From the NCBI RefSeq assembly GCF_003014595.1, contig NZ_PYGK01000003.1, forward strand, positions 558,001 to 622,000: DNA of 64,000 bases, given 5' to 3'. This document shows, in pieces, positions 63,675 through 64,000 of this stretch. The notes under the pieces were generated by a model. That model was given only the letters and a program-made list of their open reading frames with translations, had not been told where the DNA came from and made no database searches. Source of the DNA: Chitinophaga ginsengisoli. GTDB taxonomy: Bacteria > Bacteroidota > Bacteroidia > Chitinophagales > Chitinophagaceae. The position numbers and the translations under genes are program-made. Position 1 is the stretch's first letter. Every line of letters starts with the position of its first letter.

Positions 63675-64000
63675 AATAGTTGGTTGATGTTGGTTAAAAG
63701 CGTAGCAATAAGCACTGTTATGGGAACAGACATGCATACACAGTTTTCACCACATGACATAGCGCAGCGAATGAATTCAGCCGAAAAAACGAATAATGGT
63801 TGGTTTTTAATTAAGCGATTCCTTATCTCGTTGTAATAGTCAAATGTCTTGGTTAGCTAATCTGGAATAAAATGAGTCAGTTCCCAGACATTCAGTCGGG
63901 GTAAAATTTAAAAGGTACCCAAAGAAATTTAACAAAAACTTAAACCTGTTTATCCCCGAAAAAATCTACCGCCATTAACACCGTATTAACTTCTCGCAAA
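63675..64000. other. Upstream region of the second susC, no gene seen
   Basis: No convincing coding sequence is visible up to the window edge. This stretch should contain the promoter of the reverse-strand SusC/SusD pair, but I cannot point to a clear TAnnTTTG box in a suitable place. Confidence 0.4.

Overview
The window looks like a chromosomal segment of a Bacteroidota bacterium, most likely Chitinophaga or a close relative in the Chitinophagaceae. The evidence is two SusC/SusD outer-membrane uptake pairs, a FecI-type sigma/FecR pair feeding a SusC with an N-terminal STN domain, LytTR and NarL-type two-component systems, a DUF3127 protein, many short lipoprotein signals, and promoter-like TAnnTTTG boxes. 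The genus is an inference from gene content and style; no rRNA marker is present. LAYOUT. 1-2.1 kb: a GntR (YtrA-type) regulator, cut by the window edge, with an ABC permease and ATPase. 2.1-8.5 kb: an exported protein of unknown function, glyA, a sugar nucleotidyltransferase, a REP-like palindromic repeat family flanking its probable Y1 (RAYT) transposase, and a nitronate monooxygenase-like enzyme. 8.5-13.1 kb: an operon of LytS-type kinase, LytTR regulator, NatA-like ATPase and NatB-like permease. 13.1-17.2 kb: a COG2509-type flavoprotein, DUF3127 and dnaA. 17.3-25.9 kb: ECF sigma, FecR (TTG start), SusC, SusD and a fused phosphodiesterase-like/alkaline phosphatase protein, probably a phosphate-ester scavenging locus. 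26-34.2 kb: two divergent gene groups. Leftward are an unknown protein, a multi-TM protein, a histidine kinase, a NarL regulator and a degenerate GyrB-like protein. Rightward is a tightly overlapping operon of caspase-like protease, 520-aa unknown protein and a second caspase-like protease. Between them lie five tandem 11-bp repeats. 34.3-42.2 kb: M28 peptidase, an XRE regulator with a dead ImmA/IrrE-type protease domain, a PepSY membrane protein, an AraC regulator and a GH2 glycosidase. 42.2-56 kb: four paralogous small exported Thr/Cys-containing proteins, two paralogous S9 peptidases, a CPYC thioredoxin-like lipoprotein, and two related GT-C-like membrane proteins, one fused to a FAD oxidoreductase. 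56.2-57.4 kb: an IS3-family element with a nonsense-mutated orfB. 57.4-59 kb: an AT-rich stretch with no convincing gene. 59-63.7 kb: a second, AT-rich SusD/SusC pair. The strongest candidates for an undescribed system are the caspase/unknown/caspase operon with its divergent signalling operon and degenerate GyrB protein (26.3-34.2 kb), and the small exported protein/S9 peptidase/GT-C cluster (42.2-56 kb). All functional readings are from sequence motifs alone; no database search was possible.
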